Shown here: positions 8,419-18,333 of the stretch, piece by piece
How the letters are laid out: every line of letters begins with the position of its first letter
Position numbering within the stretch: the first letter of the stretch is position 1
Source: Aquihabitans sp. G128
Lineage (GTDB): Bacteria > Actinomycetota > Acidimicrobiia > Acidimicrobiales > Iamiaceae
Length of the DNA: 64,000 nt
Direction: 5' to 3'
Assembly: GCF_019048865.1 (NCBI RefSeq)
Contig: NZ_CP077604.1
Location: 1,426,001 to 1,490,000 of the forward strand
Translations under genes and position numbers: made by a program
Notes under the pieces: model-generated
Told to the model about the DNA's origin: nothing
Database searches by the model: none
What the model saw: only the letters and a program-made list of their open reading frames with translations

Positions 8419-9942
8419 TCAGGCCGCACCGAGCTGCCGACGGCGGAGCACCAGGACCGCACCGCCCAGCAGGACGAGGGCCCCACCGGTGAGCAGCAGG
8501 GGCTGCGTGTTCGAGCCGGTGCGGGGCAGCGCTCCGGCGCTGGTGCCGCCCGTGCCGGAGCCGTTGTTCGTGCCCGTGCCGGCGACGGCCGGCGGAGCGG
8601 TCGTGCTGCTGGTGTTCGGGAACGCCGTGGTGCTCGAGGCACCCAGCACCGTGGTGGACGTCGTGCTCGACGGGGCCTCCGTGGTGGAGGTGGTCCCGAC
8701 GACCGTGGTCGACGTGGTCGGCTCGATGGTGGTCGACGTGGTGGTCGGCTCCGTGGTCGAGGTCGTGGTCGGCTCGGTGGTCGAGGTGGTCGACGTCGTC
8801 GTCGGCTCGGTGGTCGAGGTGGTCGACGTGGTCGAGGTCGTGGTCGGCTGCGTGGTCGACGTGGTCGACGTGCTCGTCGAGGTGGTGGTCGACGTGGTCG
8901 ACGTGCTCGTCGAGGTGGTGGTCGACGTGGTGGTGGTCGACGTCGTGGTGGTGGCGATCGGGTCGGCGAAGGTCACGGTCACGCCGGGTGCGGCCGACGA
9001 GTTGGTGGTCTGCACGCCGGTGGCCGTGCCGATGACCCACGAGGAGCCACCGCCGCCACCGCCGCCGCCCTTGCACCCGGTGTTGGCGCCGCTGCCGGCT
9101 GCGCCGCCGACGAAGCCGCCACCGCCGCCGCCGCCGACCACGTTGACCGACACGCCGCCGGACCCGTTGGCCGAGGTGCCGCCCGACGACGAGCCGCCGG
9201 CGCTGTTGACGCCGCCGCCGCCGCCGGCGCCACCGTTGGCGTTGTTGCCGGAGTCGCCGCCGTTGGTGCCGTTGGCGCCCGAGGGGCCGCCGCCGGTGCC
9301 GTTGGCCGAGGTGCCGGCGATGCCGCCGCCACCGCCGTTGCCGGCGCGGGTGCCGGCGCAGTTGCCGCTGGCGCCGCCGCCGCCACCGCCGGCCACGACG
9401 AGCTGCGTGCCGCCGCCGCCGGTGCAGGTGCCGCCGAGGCAGACCGCCGAGGCGCCGCCGCCGGCGCCGCCGCTGCCGCCGTCGGTGTCGAAGATGGTGT
9501 TCTGGCCGCGCCCGGCGCCGCCGCCCAGGCCCCAGCCCGGCGTGGTGGCGTTGTTGGCGAAGTCACCGCCGGCAGCGCCGGCGCAGCCGACCACGGCGGA
9601 GATGGTCTGGCCGGGGGTGACGGCGATGCTCGAGACGGTGACGAAGCTGCCGAGGCCGCCCGTGCCCTTCTCGCCGCTGGACTGGTTGCCGCCCTGGCCG
9701 CCCTTGGCGCCGATGGCGCTGACCGACATCGAGAACACGCCGGCGGGGACCACCGTGGACTGCACGGAGCCGCAGGCGCCGGGCGGGTTCCAGATGGTCA
9801 CGGCGCCGGCCGGCGCCGAGGTGCCGACGAGAGCGACGCCTGCGCCGATGGTGAGCGCCAGGGCGCCCGTGACCGCCATGGCGATGCGGCGGGCCCGAAG
9901 CCGCACCGCCCCGCGTGCCGTCTGCCGCGCTGATCCCGTCAT
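8419..9942 (-). CDS. Gly-rich, Thr-rich LPXTG-type cell-wall-anchored protein
   Basis: A 507-residue secreted protein. It has a basic N-terminus and signal helix (MAVTGALALTIGAGVALVG) with likely cleavage after APAGA, a Gly-rich domain of about 260 residues containing paired Cys residues, then a Thr/Ser stalk of about 110 residues built on TTSTT and EPTTTST repeats. It ends with the sortase motif LPRTG, a hydrophobic helix and RRR, the standard cell-wall sorting signal. The start at 9942 has GGGGAG six bases upstream. No sortase gene is in the window. The low-complexity sequence makes the repeat count prone to assembly error. Confidence 0.85.
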   Translation of the reverse strand: MTGSARQTARGAVRLRARRIAMAVTGALALTIGAGVALVGTSAPAGAVTIWNPPGACGSVQSTVVPAGVFSMSVSAIGAKGGQGGNQSSGEKGTGGLGSFVTVSSIAVTPGQTISAVVGCAGAAGGDFANNATTPGWGLGGGAGRGQNTIFDTDGGSGGAGGGASAVCLGGTCTGGGGTQLVVAGGGGGGASGNCAGTRAGNGGGGGIAGTSANGTGGGPSGANGTNGGDSGNNANGGAGGGGGVNSAGGSSSGGTSANGSGGVSVNVVGGGGGGGFVGGAAGSGANTGCKGGGGGGGGSSWVIGTATGVQTTNSSAAPGVTVTFADPIATTTTSTTTTSTTTSTSTSTTSTTTSTSTSTTSTTQPTTTSTTSTTSTTEPTTTSTTSTTEPTTTSTTEPTTTSTTIEPTTSTTVVGTTSTTEAPSSTTSTTVLGASSTTAFPNTSSTTAPPAVAGTGTNNGSGTGGTSAGALPRTGSNTQPLLLTGGALVLLGGAVLVLRRRQLGAA

Positions 9943-10098
9943 CTGCATCTCCCCGAAGTTCGTGCCTGCACCGCCAAGGCGGGTCACCCGATGGGTGACA
10001 TCTGGCTCACCCTAGACCACGGCGCGTGATCCGAGCGAACATTCGACTTCACTCCGCAGCCAGGCGGCCGACGAGGTCGACCCCGCCCGGCGGCCGGC

Positions 10099-10581
10099 TC
10101 AGTGCCGCTTGGGCTCGGTGGCCTTGGTGAGCGCCGAGTGGGTGAGCTCGGTCAACTCTCGCTCGAAGTCGGCGAGGTCGTCGAACTCCTTGTAGACGCT
10201 GGCGAAGCGCACGGCCGCCACCACATCCAAGTCGCGCAGGCGCTCGAGCACGGCTCGGCCGACCTCCTCGCTCGGGACCTCCGGCCCCTCCAGGCGGAGC
10301 GACTCCTCCACCGCGCCCGCCAGGTCGTCGAGCTGGCCGGCATCGACCGGGCGCCCCTTGGTGGCCGCAGCCAGACCAGCGACGACCTTGGCCACGTCGT
10401 AGGGCTCACGGTCCCCGGAGCGCTTCACCACGAGCAGGGGCACCTCTTCCAGCCGCTCGAACGTGGTGTACCGCCGCTGGCACGCCAGGCAGGCCCGGCG
10501 TCGGCGGATGGACGTGCCGTCCTCGCTCTGGCGCGAATCGACCACCTTGTCGTCGAAGCTCCCACAGGCCGGACAGCGCAC
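10099..10581 (-). CDS. nrdR: Transcriptional repressor NrdR
   Basis: A 160-residue repressor that senses ATP/dATP and binds NrdR boxes upstream of ribonucleotide reductase genes. A zinc ribbon opens the protein (CPACGSFDDKVVDSRQ, second pair CLAC near residue 31), followed by an ATP-cone domain (VVKRSGDREPYDVAKVVAGL onwards). Length is normal for the family. It starts at a GTG. It lies downstream of the LysM gene and in the same direction, 55 bases away, as in mycobacteria. Its evident target in this window is nrdJ, 6.4 kb away. Confidence 0.95.
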   Translation of the reverse strand: MRCPACGSFDDKVVDSRQSEDGTSIRRRRACLACQRRYTTFERLEEVPLLVVKRSGDREPYDVAKVVAGLAAATKGRPVDAGQLDDLAGAVEESLRLEGPEVPSEEVGRAVLERLRDLDVVAAVRFASVYKEFDDLADFERELTELTHSALTKATEPKRH

Positions 10582-10636
10582 CCGGCGACGCTACCGCGCC
10601 GCGACCACCGGTCCGACGGTCGGCCCGAGCCTTGGC

Positions 10637-11041
10637 TCAGGAGGGGATGACGAGGCGATCGCCCGGCGCGATCGCTGTGCCGCCGTTGGCCTCGGCCAGC
10701 TGGTCGACCAGGGGCCGCACGTCCCCGGTGGGACGGAGGCGACGGGCGATCGACCACAGCGTGTCCCCCGCTCGCACGGTGACCGTGCGGGCGCCGGCCG
10801 CCGGTGCGGTGGCGGCGGCCGGCGTGGCCGGAGCCGCCGCCGAGAAGGCGCCGCGGCCGATGGCGACGAAGCCGACCATGAGGAGGACCGTGACCGCCAC
10901 GAAGGCGGCGATCGCGCCCGGCGTCACCAACGGCCGGGCCGGGGCGGGGCGAGCGGAGCGGCCGCCCTGCAGGACGCGGAGCTCGGGCCGGGGGGCGCCG
11001 GCGGAGGCGGGGAGGCGGTGGGGTTCGAGGATCGCAGCCAT
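10637..11041 (-). CDS. LysM membrane protein, SOS-controlled, ChiZ-like by position
   Basis: A 134-residue protein with a cytoplasmic N-terminus of about 40 residues, one transmembrane helix (AFVAVTVLLMVGFVAIG), an Ala/Pro linker, and a C-terminal LysM peptidoglycan-binding domain (VRAGDTLWSIARRLRP to APGDRLVIPS). It is divergent from lexA, and several LexA boxes lie between the two starts. In mycobacteria the gene in this place (Rv2719c, ChiZ) is damage-induced and slows cell division, so a similar role is a good inference from synteny and domain content; sequence similarity itself was not measured. Confidence 0.85.
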   Translation of the reverse strand: MAAILEPHRLPASAGAPRPELRVLQGGRSARPAPARPLVTPGAIAAFVAVTVLLMVGFVAIGRGAFSAAAPATPAAATAPAAGARTVTVRAGDTLWSIARRLRPTGDVRPLVDQLAEANGGTAIAPGDRLVIPS

Positions 11042-11081
11042 GGTGAGCAGTCTCCGCAGGGGGTCTGACAGTTTCGACGGA

Positions 11082-11170
11082 CGAACAACCGTTCCACGAA
11101 CGGGTGTTCTGGGGAGCAGGATAGCCACGAACACCCGTTCCCCGTCAACCCCGTGCCGAACAGATGTTTG
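11082..11170. promoter_or_regulatory. Cluster of LexA (SOS) boxes between lexA and LysM gene
   Basis: Four matches to the actinobacterial LexA box CGAACnnnnGTTC lie in 89 bases: CGAACAACCGTTCC (11082-11095), CGAACGGGTGTTCT (11097-11110), CGAACACCCGTTCC (11128-11141) and CGAACAGATGTTTG (11157-11170). Two weaker half-like sites follow at 11173-11186 and 11204-11216. They should control both divergent genes, giving lexA autoregulation. Confidence 0.9.
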
Positions 11171-11253
11171 CCCGAACACCTGCGCGATGCTACGGTCCCG
11201 ATCGACCACCTGTTCGCCCCGTCCCGGGGCGGCCTCGAACCCGGGAGGCCCCA

Positions 11254-11886
11254 ATGGCCGAGCAGACCCTCACCGCCCGCCAGCGCCAGATCCTCGAGTG
11301 CATCGACACGGCCATGCGCGAGCGGGGGTACCCGCCGTCGGTCCGCGAGATCGGCGAGAGCGTCGGCCTCGGGTCGCCCTCCACCGTGCACTCGCACCTC
11401 TCCACGCTCCAGCGCCTCGGCTTCCTGCGCCGGGACCCCACGAAGCCCCGCGCCATCGAGGTCCGGTGGGACTCCGCCTCCGGCGCCGCGGTCGAGCGTC
11501 GGCCCGTCCGCCACGTGCCGCTCATCGGCGACGTCGCCGCCGGCACCGACGTGCTGGCCCAGGAGAACGTCGAGGAGGTCATCCCTGTGCCGGCCGACCT
11601 CACCGGGGACGGTGAGCTGTTCATGCTGCGGGTCCGGGGCGACTCCATGATCGACGCCGGGATCCTCGACGGTGACCTGGTGGTCGCCAAGTCCCAGACC
11701 GAGGCGGCCAAGGGCGACATCGTCATCGCCGGCATCCCCGGCGAGGAGGCCACGGTCAAGACCTACAGCCGAGACGGCGACAAGGTGGTCCTGCTGCCGT
11801 CGAACCCCCGCCTCGACCCCATGGTGTTCTCGCCCGAAGAGGTCCAGATCTTCGGGCGGGTCGTGACGGTCATGCGCAAGCTCTGA
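11254..11886 (+). CDS. lexA: LexA repressor
   Basis: SOS repressor of 210 residues. The N-terminal winged helix includes PPSVREIGESVGLGSPSTVH. The self-cleavage site is Ala96-Gly97 (GDVAAG), and the catalytic pair is Ser131 (RGDSM) and Lys169 (TVKTY), spaced as in the family. The ATG at 11254 has GGGAGG five bases upstream. RecA filaments stimulate cleavage; recA (26243-27298) has its own LexA box. A strong hairpin follows the stop. Confidence 0.97.
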   Translation: MAEQTLTARQRQILECIDTAMRERGYPPSVREIGESVGLGSPSTVHSHLSTLQRLGFLRRDPTKPRAIEVRWDSASGAAVERRPVRHVPLIGDVAAGTDVLAQENVEEVIPVPADLTGDGELFMLRVRGDSMIDAGILDGDLVVAKSQTEAAKGDIVIAGIPGEEATVKTYSRDGDKVVLLPSNPRLDPMVFSPEEVQIFGRVVTVMRKL

Positions 11887-11893
11887 CCGTCCG

Positions 11894-11925
11894 CCGGGCC
11901 GGCCGGATCGCCCCGGCCGGCCCGG
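11894..11925. terminator. Bidirectional terminator after lexA
   Basis: Perfect 13-base stem (11894-11906 with 11913-11925) with a six-base loop, placed between the convergent stops of lexA and the gene at 11938-12648. Confidence 0.8.
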
Positions 11926-11937
11926 TTCCTCGCTCCC

Positions 11938-12648
11938 TCAGCCGCCCAGCACCTCGTGGAGGGCGGCCGCCGCGCCAGCCGCCTCCCGATCCAGGTCGAG
12001 GCCCAGGTCGTGGCGGACCGTGAGCGTGGCCAGCGAGCGGCCCCGCCACACGGTGAGGTGCTGGTAGAGCGTCACCACGTCCGGGCCCCGGGTGTGGTCC
12101 TCCACCGCGAACCAGTCGACCGCAGCAGCCGGCCCGCTCGGGTCGGCGGCGGCGAACACGTGCAGCGGATCCGGCCGCGCCTCGGGCCGCACCGGTCGGG
12201 CCTCGATCCAGCCGGCCACCACGTCACGGTCGGCCCAGTTCGCCCGCCACGTGGCCTCGAGGGCCTCGGCACCACGTTCCTGCCACACGGCACGGTGCGC
12301 GTCGGCACCGGTCGCGCCGTCATCGGCGAAGCGCTCCAGCCGGAGCACGGCCAGGACCTGGCCCTCCCGCCGCCGCCAGGCCCGTCCCCCGTCGAGCGCC
12401 ACGAGCCGACGCTCGGCGCGGACCGCAGTGAGCGCGTCGGCGGCCGGGCCCGACGCATGGGGCTCGACCTCCTCGACGTTGTTGAGCATCGGGACCGCCA
12501 CCCAGCCCCGCCCCAGCGCGCCCTTCGGCAGGGCCAGCGCCTCCAGGTCGGCCTGGGCGGCGGCGTCCCACCACGGCTGCTCCCCCGCCGGGCCGCTACG
12601 CCGTTGCGACCCGGGCGCGGCGCCGGCCCGGGAGCGCCGGAGCCTCAC
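11938..12648 (-). CDS. Hypothetical protein coupled to dapE
   Basis: A 236-residue soluble protein with no signal peptide or membrane segment; I do not recognise the family. It has a basic N-terminus, an acidic, Trp-containing body (GEQPWWDAAAQ, WRANWADRDVVAGWIEARP) and a C-terminal part rich in aromatic residues (WFAVEDHTRGPDVVTLYQHL). Its GTG start overlaps the dapE stop as GTGA, so the two are translationally coupled. That argues for a role linked to the dapE operon, but no function can be inferred. Confidence 0.7.
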   Translation of the reverse strand: MRLRRSRAGAAPGSQRRSGPAGEQPWWDAAAQADLEALALPKGALGRGWVAVPMLNNVEEVEPHASGPAADALTAVRAERRLVALDGGRAWRRREGQVLAVLRLERFADDGATGADAHRAVWQERGAEALEATWRANWADRDVVAGWIEARPVRPEARPDPLHVFAAADPSGPAAAVDWFAVEDHTRGPDVVTLYQHLTVWRGRSLATLTVRHDLGLDLDREAAGAAAALHEVLGG

Positions 12649-13712
12649 GGCCCGGTGCGCAGCAGCTCGTCGAGGGCCGCGAACGACCGCTCGATGGGCT
12701 CGCGATCCACCCGCTCCTCCGCGGTGTGGGCGATCAGCGCGTGGCCGGGCCCGTAGTTGGTGGCGGGGATCCCGTGCTCGGCGAAGCGGGCCACGTCGGT
12801 CCAGCCGAGCTTGGCCTCGACCGTGAGGCCGTTGCGCTCGATCAGGGCGGCCAGCACCGGGTGGTCGAGCGACGGGGCGGCGGCCGGAGCGACGTCGACC
12901 ACCTCGACCTCGTCGCCGTCCTCGAGGGCGGGGGCGAGCACCGCCCGGATGGCCGCTTCGGCCTCGGCGGGGCTCCGGTCCGGCGCGAAGCGGTGGTTCA
13001 GGGTGACCGTGGCCAGGTCCGGCACCACGTTGCCCGACACGCCGCCGGTGACCCCGACCGCCTGCAGCGCCTCTCGGAACCGGCAGCCGTCGATCACCGG
13101 CTCCCGGGTGGGGTGGGCCTCGACCGCAGCCAGGACCCGGCCCAGCTTGTGGATGGCGTTGCGGCCCATCCAGGGCCGCGCCGGGTGGGCCCGCTTGCCG
13201 TGCAGCGTGACCTGGAGGCGCATGGTCCCCTGGCAGCCGGCCTCGATGGCGGCGTCGGTGGGCTCGCCGAGCAGGGCGACGTCGGCCTCCAGCAGGTCGG
13301 GGCGGTCGCGGAACAGGTGGCCGAGGCCGTTGTGCACGGCGGCGACCTCCTCCCCCGCGTAGAACACGTAGGTCACGTCGACGGCCGGCTCGCTGACGGT
13401 GCGGGCCAGCTCGAGCATGACCGCCACGCCGGCCTTCATGTCGGTGGCGCCCAGCCCCCAGAGGGTGTCGCCCTCGATGCGTGGCGTGGCGTTGTCGCCG
13501 TTGGCCGGAACGGTGTCGGTGTGGCCGGCGAACAAGACGCGCACGGGGCGGTCGAGCGTGGTCCGTGCGACCAGGTTCAGGCCCACCCGCTCGGTGGTCA
13601 GCCAGGGGACGGCGCGCAGCTCGGCTTCGAGCCACCCGACGATCTCCGCTTCGGCGTGGCTCTCCGAGGCGATCGCGACGAGGTCCCGGGTGAGGGCGAG
13701 GAGGTCGGTCAC
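12645..13712 (-). CDS. dapE: Succinyl-diaminopimelate desuccinylase
   Basis: Removes succinate from N-succinyl-L,L-diaminopimelate in lysine and peptidoglycan synthesis; a dinuclear zinc M20-family hydrolase. The 355-residue product shows the metal-site motifs FAGHTDTVPANGD, LWGLGATDMKAG, FYAGEEVAAV and a late YGPGHALIAHTAEERV. Both ends overlap neighbours by GTGA: with the membrane-protein gene upstream and the hypothetical gene downstream. It is in the same run as dapC and dapD. Confidence 0.93.
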   Translation of the reverse strand: MTDLLALTRDLVAIASESHAEAEIVGWLEAELRAVPWLTTERVGLNLVARTTLDRPVRVLFAGHTDTVPANGDNATPRIEGDTLWGLGATDMKAGVAVMLELARTVSEPAVDVTYVFYAGEEVAAVHNGLGHLFRDRPDLLEADVALLGEPTDAAIEAGCQGTMRLQVTLHGKRAHPARPWMGRNAIHKLGRVLAAVEAHPTREPVIDGCRFREALQAVGVTGGVSGNVVPDLATVTLNHRFAPDRSPAEAEAAIRAVLAPALEDGDEVEVVDVAPAAAPSLDHPVLAALIERNGLTVEAKLGWTDVARFAEHGIPATNYGPGHALIAHTAEERVDREPIERSFAALDELLRTGP

Positions 13713-14599
13713 GACGACGTGGGTCCCGGGGCGGGCGGCCAGCCGCCATCGGTGGCCGGTGGCGCGGGATCGGCGGGGGGCGGCGTGGGCGGCACCCAGC
13801 CCGGGGCGGTGCCGGGAGGGGCGGTGGGCGGAGGGGCCCAGCCGCCGGGGGCGGTCGGGGCGCCGGGCTGGGGCGTCGGCGTCCAGCTGCCGGGCGCCGG
13901 GGCGGGCGTCCAACCGGGTGCGGCGCCTGGCGCACCCGGAGCCCCCCAGGCGGGCGGGGCCGGCGTGCCCCACGTGCCCTGCGGGGCGCCCCAGCCGCCG
14001 GGGGCCGGCGGGTAGCCCAGGGTCGGCGGGCGCTTGGAGCGGCTGCGCCGGACCCCGCTGACGATGAGCAGCACCACGCCCACCACGAAGAGGATGAGGC
14101 CGCCCAGGATGCCGAGGCCCACGATCGCGAAGCCGTCGGTGGGGTCGCCGTCGCCGATGGCCACCTCTTCGCTGCCGAAGCTCTGCTGGTTGGCCTCCAC
14201 GACGTAGCGCCCGGCCTGCTCGATGCGCAGCCGGCCGACCTTCTTGCCCTCGTGGTCGCCGAACTCGTAGGTGAGGCTCGAGGTCGGCGGGGTGATCTCG
14301 ACCGGCCGGCCCTCGCTGGTGGTGATGCGCAGGGCGCCGAGGCCGTAGGCCGACGGGAACGAGGAGTCGTTGATGCCCGGGTACTCCAGGAACACGTCGT
14401 AGGTGCCGGGCTCGAGCTGCAGCGACCCGCCGTTGCGCACCGACGCCCGCTGGAGGCCGTCGACGGTGTCGGAGACGTGCTTGATGCCCAGCGCCACGCC
14501 GCCGACGCCGACCACGATGGCCAGCACGACCAGCAGGCCGCCGATCCAGAAGCCGACCTTGCCGGGCTTGCGTCGCGAGGGGTTGGTGGCCGCGGTCAT
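13709..14599 (-). CDS. Two-helix membrane protein with Pro-rich cytoplasmic tail
   Basis: A 296-residue protein of no recognised function. A short basic N-terminus precedes a transmembrane helix (about residues 16-36), then an outer beta-rich domain of about 110 residues (GTYDVFLEYPGIN, RYVVEANQQSF), a second helix (FAIVGLGILGGLILFVVGVV) and a tail of about 110 residues dominated by Pro, Gly, Ala and Trp (GWGAPQGTWGTPAPPAWG-like). It overlaps dapE by four bases. The start at 14599 is preferred because GTGAGA sits nine bases upstream; ATGs at 14608 and GTG at 14614 are alternatives. Confidence 0.7.
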   Translation of the reverse strand: MTAATNPSRRKPGKVGFWIGGLLVVLAIVVGVGGVALGIKHVSDTVDGLQRASVRNGGSLQLEPGTYDVFLEYPGINDSSFPSAYGLGALRITTSEGRPVEITPPTSSLTYEFGDHEGKKVGRLRIEQAGRYVVEANQQSFGSEEVAIGDGDPTDGFAIVGLGILGGLILFVVGVVLLIVSGVRRSRSKRPPTLGYPPAPGGWGAPQGTWGTPAPPAWGAPGAPGAAPGWTPAPAPGSWTPTPQPGAPTAPGGWAPPPTAPPGTAPGWVPPTPPPADPAPPATDGGWPPAPGPTSS

Positions 14600-14668
14600 G
14601 GCCGCCATTCTCACCGATCGCCGGGCCTGGTGGGCAACCCCTTGCCCGATCCGGCCGCGACCCGGCCG

Positions 14669-15772
14669 TCAGCCGAGGCGGTCGACCAGCAGCCGGATGC
14701 GCTCGGTGGGCTGCACGGCGGCGACGCGCACGTGGCCGGCACCGGCCTCGCCGTAGAACTCGCCGGGGCTCACCAGGGCGCCGCCCTCGACGGCGAGCCG
14801 CTCCGCCAGCGCCCACGCATCGCCGTCCGGCGCCGGGACCCAGAGGTAGAAGGCACCGGCGGGCATCGGGGCCTCGAGCCCGATGCGGGCGAACGCCTCG
14901 ATCAGCAGCTCCAGACGCTCGCGGTAGCGCTCCACCTGCTCGGCCACGTGGCGGTGGTCGCGCCACGCCAGGGCCCCGGCCAGCTGCACCGGCCCGGGCG
15001 GCATGAACCCGGCGTGCTTGCGCACCTCCGACAGGTAGCCGACCAGCTCGGCGTCGCCGGCGTAGAAGCCGATGCGGGCGCCGGCGAAGTTCGAGCGCTT
15101 CGACAGCGAGTGCACGGCGAGCACGCCGTCGGTGCCGTGCTGCAGGATCGACCGGCTGGGGCCGTCCCAGGTGAACTCGGCGTAGCACTCGTCGGAAAGG
15201 ACGGGCACCCCGTGGGTGCGGCCCCACGCGGCGGCAGCGCCGAGGTCGTCGAGGCCACCGGCCGGGTTGCCCGGCGTGTTGACCCACAGGCACAACGCCC
15301 GGGCGGCGTCGGCGGGGTCGATGGCTTCGAGCCGGAGGCGCCAGGCGTCGTCGACCGGCACCGGCACGGCCCGGCACCCGGCGAGGGTGGCGCCCATGGC
15401 ATAGGTCGGGTAGCTGATGGCCGGGTACAGGACGGTGTCGCGCTCGGGCGTGCGCAGGCGCAGCCACTGGGGCATGCCGGCCACCAGCTCCTTGGACCCC
15501 ACGCACGCCGCCACCTGCGTGGGGGCCACGCGCACGTCGAAGCGCCGCTCCAGCCAGCCGACGACCGCCTCGCGGTAGGCGGCGGTGCCCACCGACGGCG
15601 GGTACGCCCGGACCGCGTCGGGGTCCGACAGCGCCTCGTGCACCAGCGCGGGCGGCGGGTCGCACGGCGTGCCGATGGACAGGTCGATGGTGCCCCCGGG
15701 CACCGCTCGCGCCTTGGCTTCGAGGGGCTTGAGCCGGTCGTAGGGGTAGGGCGGGGGGACGAAGCCGGTCAC
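14669..15772 (-). CDS. dapC: Succinyldiaminopimelate transaminase
   Basis: PLP-dependent class I/II aminotransferase of 367 residues that makes N-succinyl-diaminopimelate from the keto acid. It starts MTGFVPPPYPYDRL, has the fold-type I motifs VNTPGNPAGG and VLSDECYAEF, and the PLP lysine in SLSKRSNFAGARIG. It begins at a GTG ten bases after the dapD stop, so it is in one operon with dapD. The context within dap genes supports the specific assignment over a general aminotransferase. Confidence 0.9.
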   Translation of the reverse strand: MTGFVPPPYPYDRLKPLEAKARAVPGGTIDLSIGTPCDPPPALVHEALSDPDAVRAYPPSVGTAAYREAVVGWLERRFDVRVAPTQVAACVGSKELVAGMPQWLRLRTPERDTVLYPAISYPTYAMGATLAGCRAVPVPVDDAWRLRLEAIDPADAARALCLWVNTPGNPAGGLDDLGAAAAWGRTHGVPVLSDECYAEFTWDGPSRSILQHGTDGVLAVHSLSKRSNFAGARIGFYAGDAELVGYLSEVRKHAGFMPPGPVQLAGALAWRDHRHVAEQVERYRERLELLIEAFARIGLEAPMPAGAFYLWVPAPDGDAWALAERLAVEGGALVSPGEFYGEAGAGHVRVAAVQPTERIRLLVDRLG

Positions 15773-15784
15773 GGGTCAGCGACC

Positions 15785-16825
15785 TCAGTCGTTGCTGTGG
15801 AGGTCGGCGTTGAGCGAGCCCCAGTCGACCGACTGCGAGAGGACCTCGACGGCACCGCTCACCGAGTTGCGGCGGAAGAGCAGGTCGTCACGGCCCGAGA
15901 GCGAGCCGGCCTTCACGACCTGGCCGTCGGGCTGGGTCACCCGGGTGCCGGCGGTGACGTAGAGCCCGGCCTCGACCGTGCAGCGATCGCCGAGCGAGAT
16001 CCCGATGCCGGCGTTCGCCCCGATCAGGCAGCCCTCCCCCACCGACACGACCTCCTTGCCGCCGCCGGAGAGGGTGCCCATGATCGAGGCCCCGCCGCCG
16101 ACGTCGGAGCCGGCGCCCACGATGACCCCCGCGCTGATGCGGCCCTCGACCATGGACTCGCCCAGGGTCCCGGCGTTGAAGTTGCAGTACCCCTCGTGCA
16201 TGACGACGGTGCCGTCGGCCAGGTGGGCGCCGAGGCGCACGCGGTCGGCCTCGGCGATGCGCACGCCGCTGGGCAGGACGTAGTCGACCATGCGGGGGAA
16301 CTTGTCGATGCCGAACACGGTGACGTGCAGGCCGGCCGAGCGCAGCCGCATGCGGGTCTGCTCGAAGCGCTCCACGGCGCAGGGGCCGTGGTTGGTCCAG
16401 ACCACGTTGGTGAGCAGGCCGAACATGCCGTCGAGGTTCTGCGCCCGCGGCTGCACCAGCCGGTGCGACAGGAGGTGGAGGCGGAGGTAGACGTCGTGGG
16501 CGTCGACCGGGGGCTGGTCGAGGTCCTCGACGAAGGTCACGACGACGGCCCGGCGCACCCGGCGCAGCGCATCGTCCTTGGTGATGAGGTCGAGGTCGGT
16601 GCGCAGCGCGTTGAGGGCCTGGCGACGGTCGAGCTCGCGCGTGCCGGAACCGGTGTGGCCCAGCTCCTCGGCCAGGCGGAGGGCCCCCTCGGTGTGGCCC
16701 AGCAGGGGCTCGGGGTACCAGGTGTCGAGCACCCGTCCGTCGGCGGTGGAGTACGAGGCGATGCCCACGGCCCACGCAGCGCGGGCGGGGGCGGAGGTCG
16801 AGGAGGCGGCGGTCACGGGCGCCAC
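15785..16825 (-). CDS. dapD: Tetrahydrodipicolinate N-succinyltransferase, actinobacterial type
   Basis: Transfers succinyl from succinyl-CoA to tetrahydrodipicolinate. The 346-residue product has an actinobacterial-type N-terminal domain ([20 protein letters not shown]) and a left-handed beta-helix C-terminal half with hexapeptide repeats ([34 protein letters not shown]). Start is GTG; 16825 and 16816 are both possible and neither has a strong ribosome site. First gene of the dapD-dapC pair. Confidence 0.93.
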   Translation of the reverse strand: MAPVTAASSTSAPARAAWAVGIASYSTADGRVLDTWYPEPLLGHTEGALRLAEELGHTGSGTRELDRRQALNALRTDLDLITKDDALRRVRRAVVVTFVEDLDQPPVDAHDVYLRLHLLSHRLVQPRAQNLDGMFGLLTNVVWTNHGPCAVERFEQTRMRLRSAGLHVTVFGIDKFPRMVDYVLPSGVRIAEADRVRLGAHLADGTVVMHEGYCNFNAGTLGESMVEGRISAGVIVGAGSDVGGGASIMGTLSGGGKEVVSVGEGCLIGANAGIGISLGDRCTVEAGLYVTAGTRVTQPDGQVVKAGSLSGRDDLLFRRNSVSGAVEVLSQSVDWGSLNADLHSND

Positions 16826-16878
16826 CGTACCGGCCGAGGTCGGCGCACCCCTGCGGTCGGATGCCGAGCGCCGTCCGC

Positions 16879-18329
<1,451 letters not shown>

Positions 18330-18333
<4 letters not shown>

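Noticed and set aside
4744..9933. Very long plus-strand open frame of 1729 codons
   Set aside because: It crosses two well-supported opposite-strand genes, the RibD-C gene in another frame and the palindrome array. Its product is low-complexity Gly/Arg/Val, typical of an antisense frame in GC-rich DNA.
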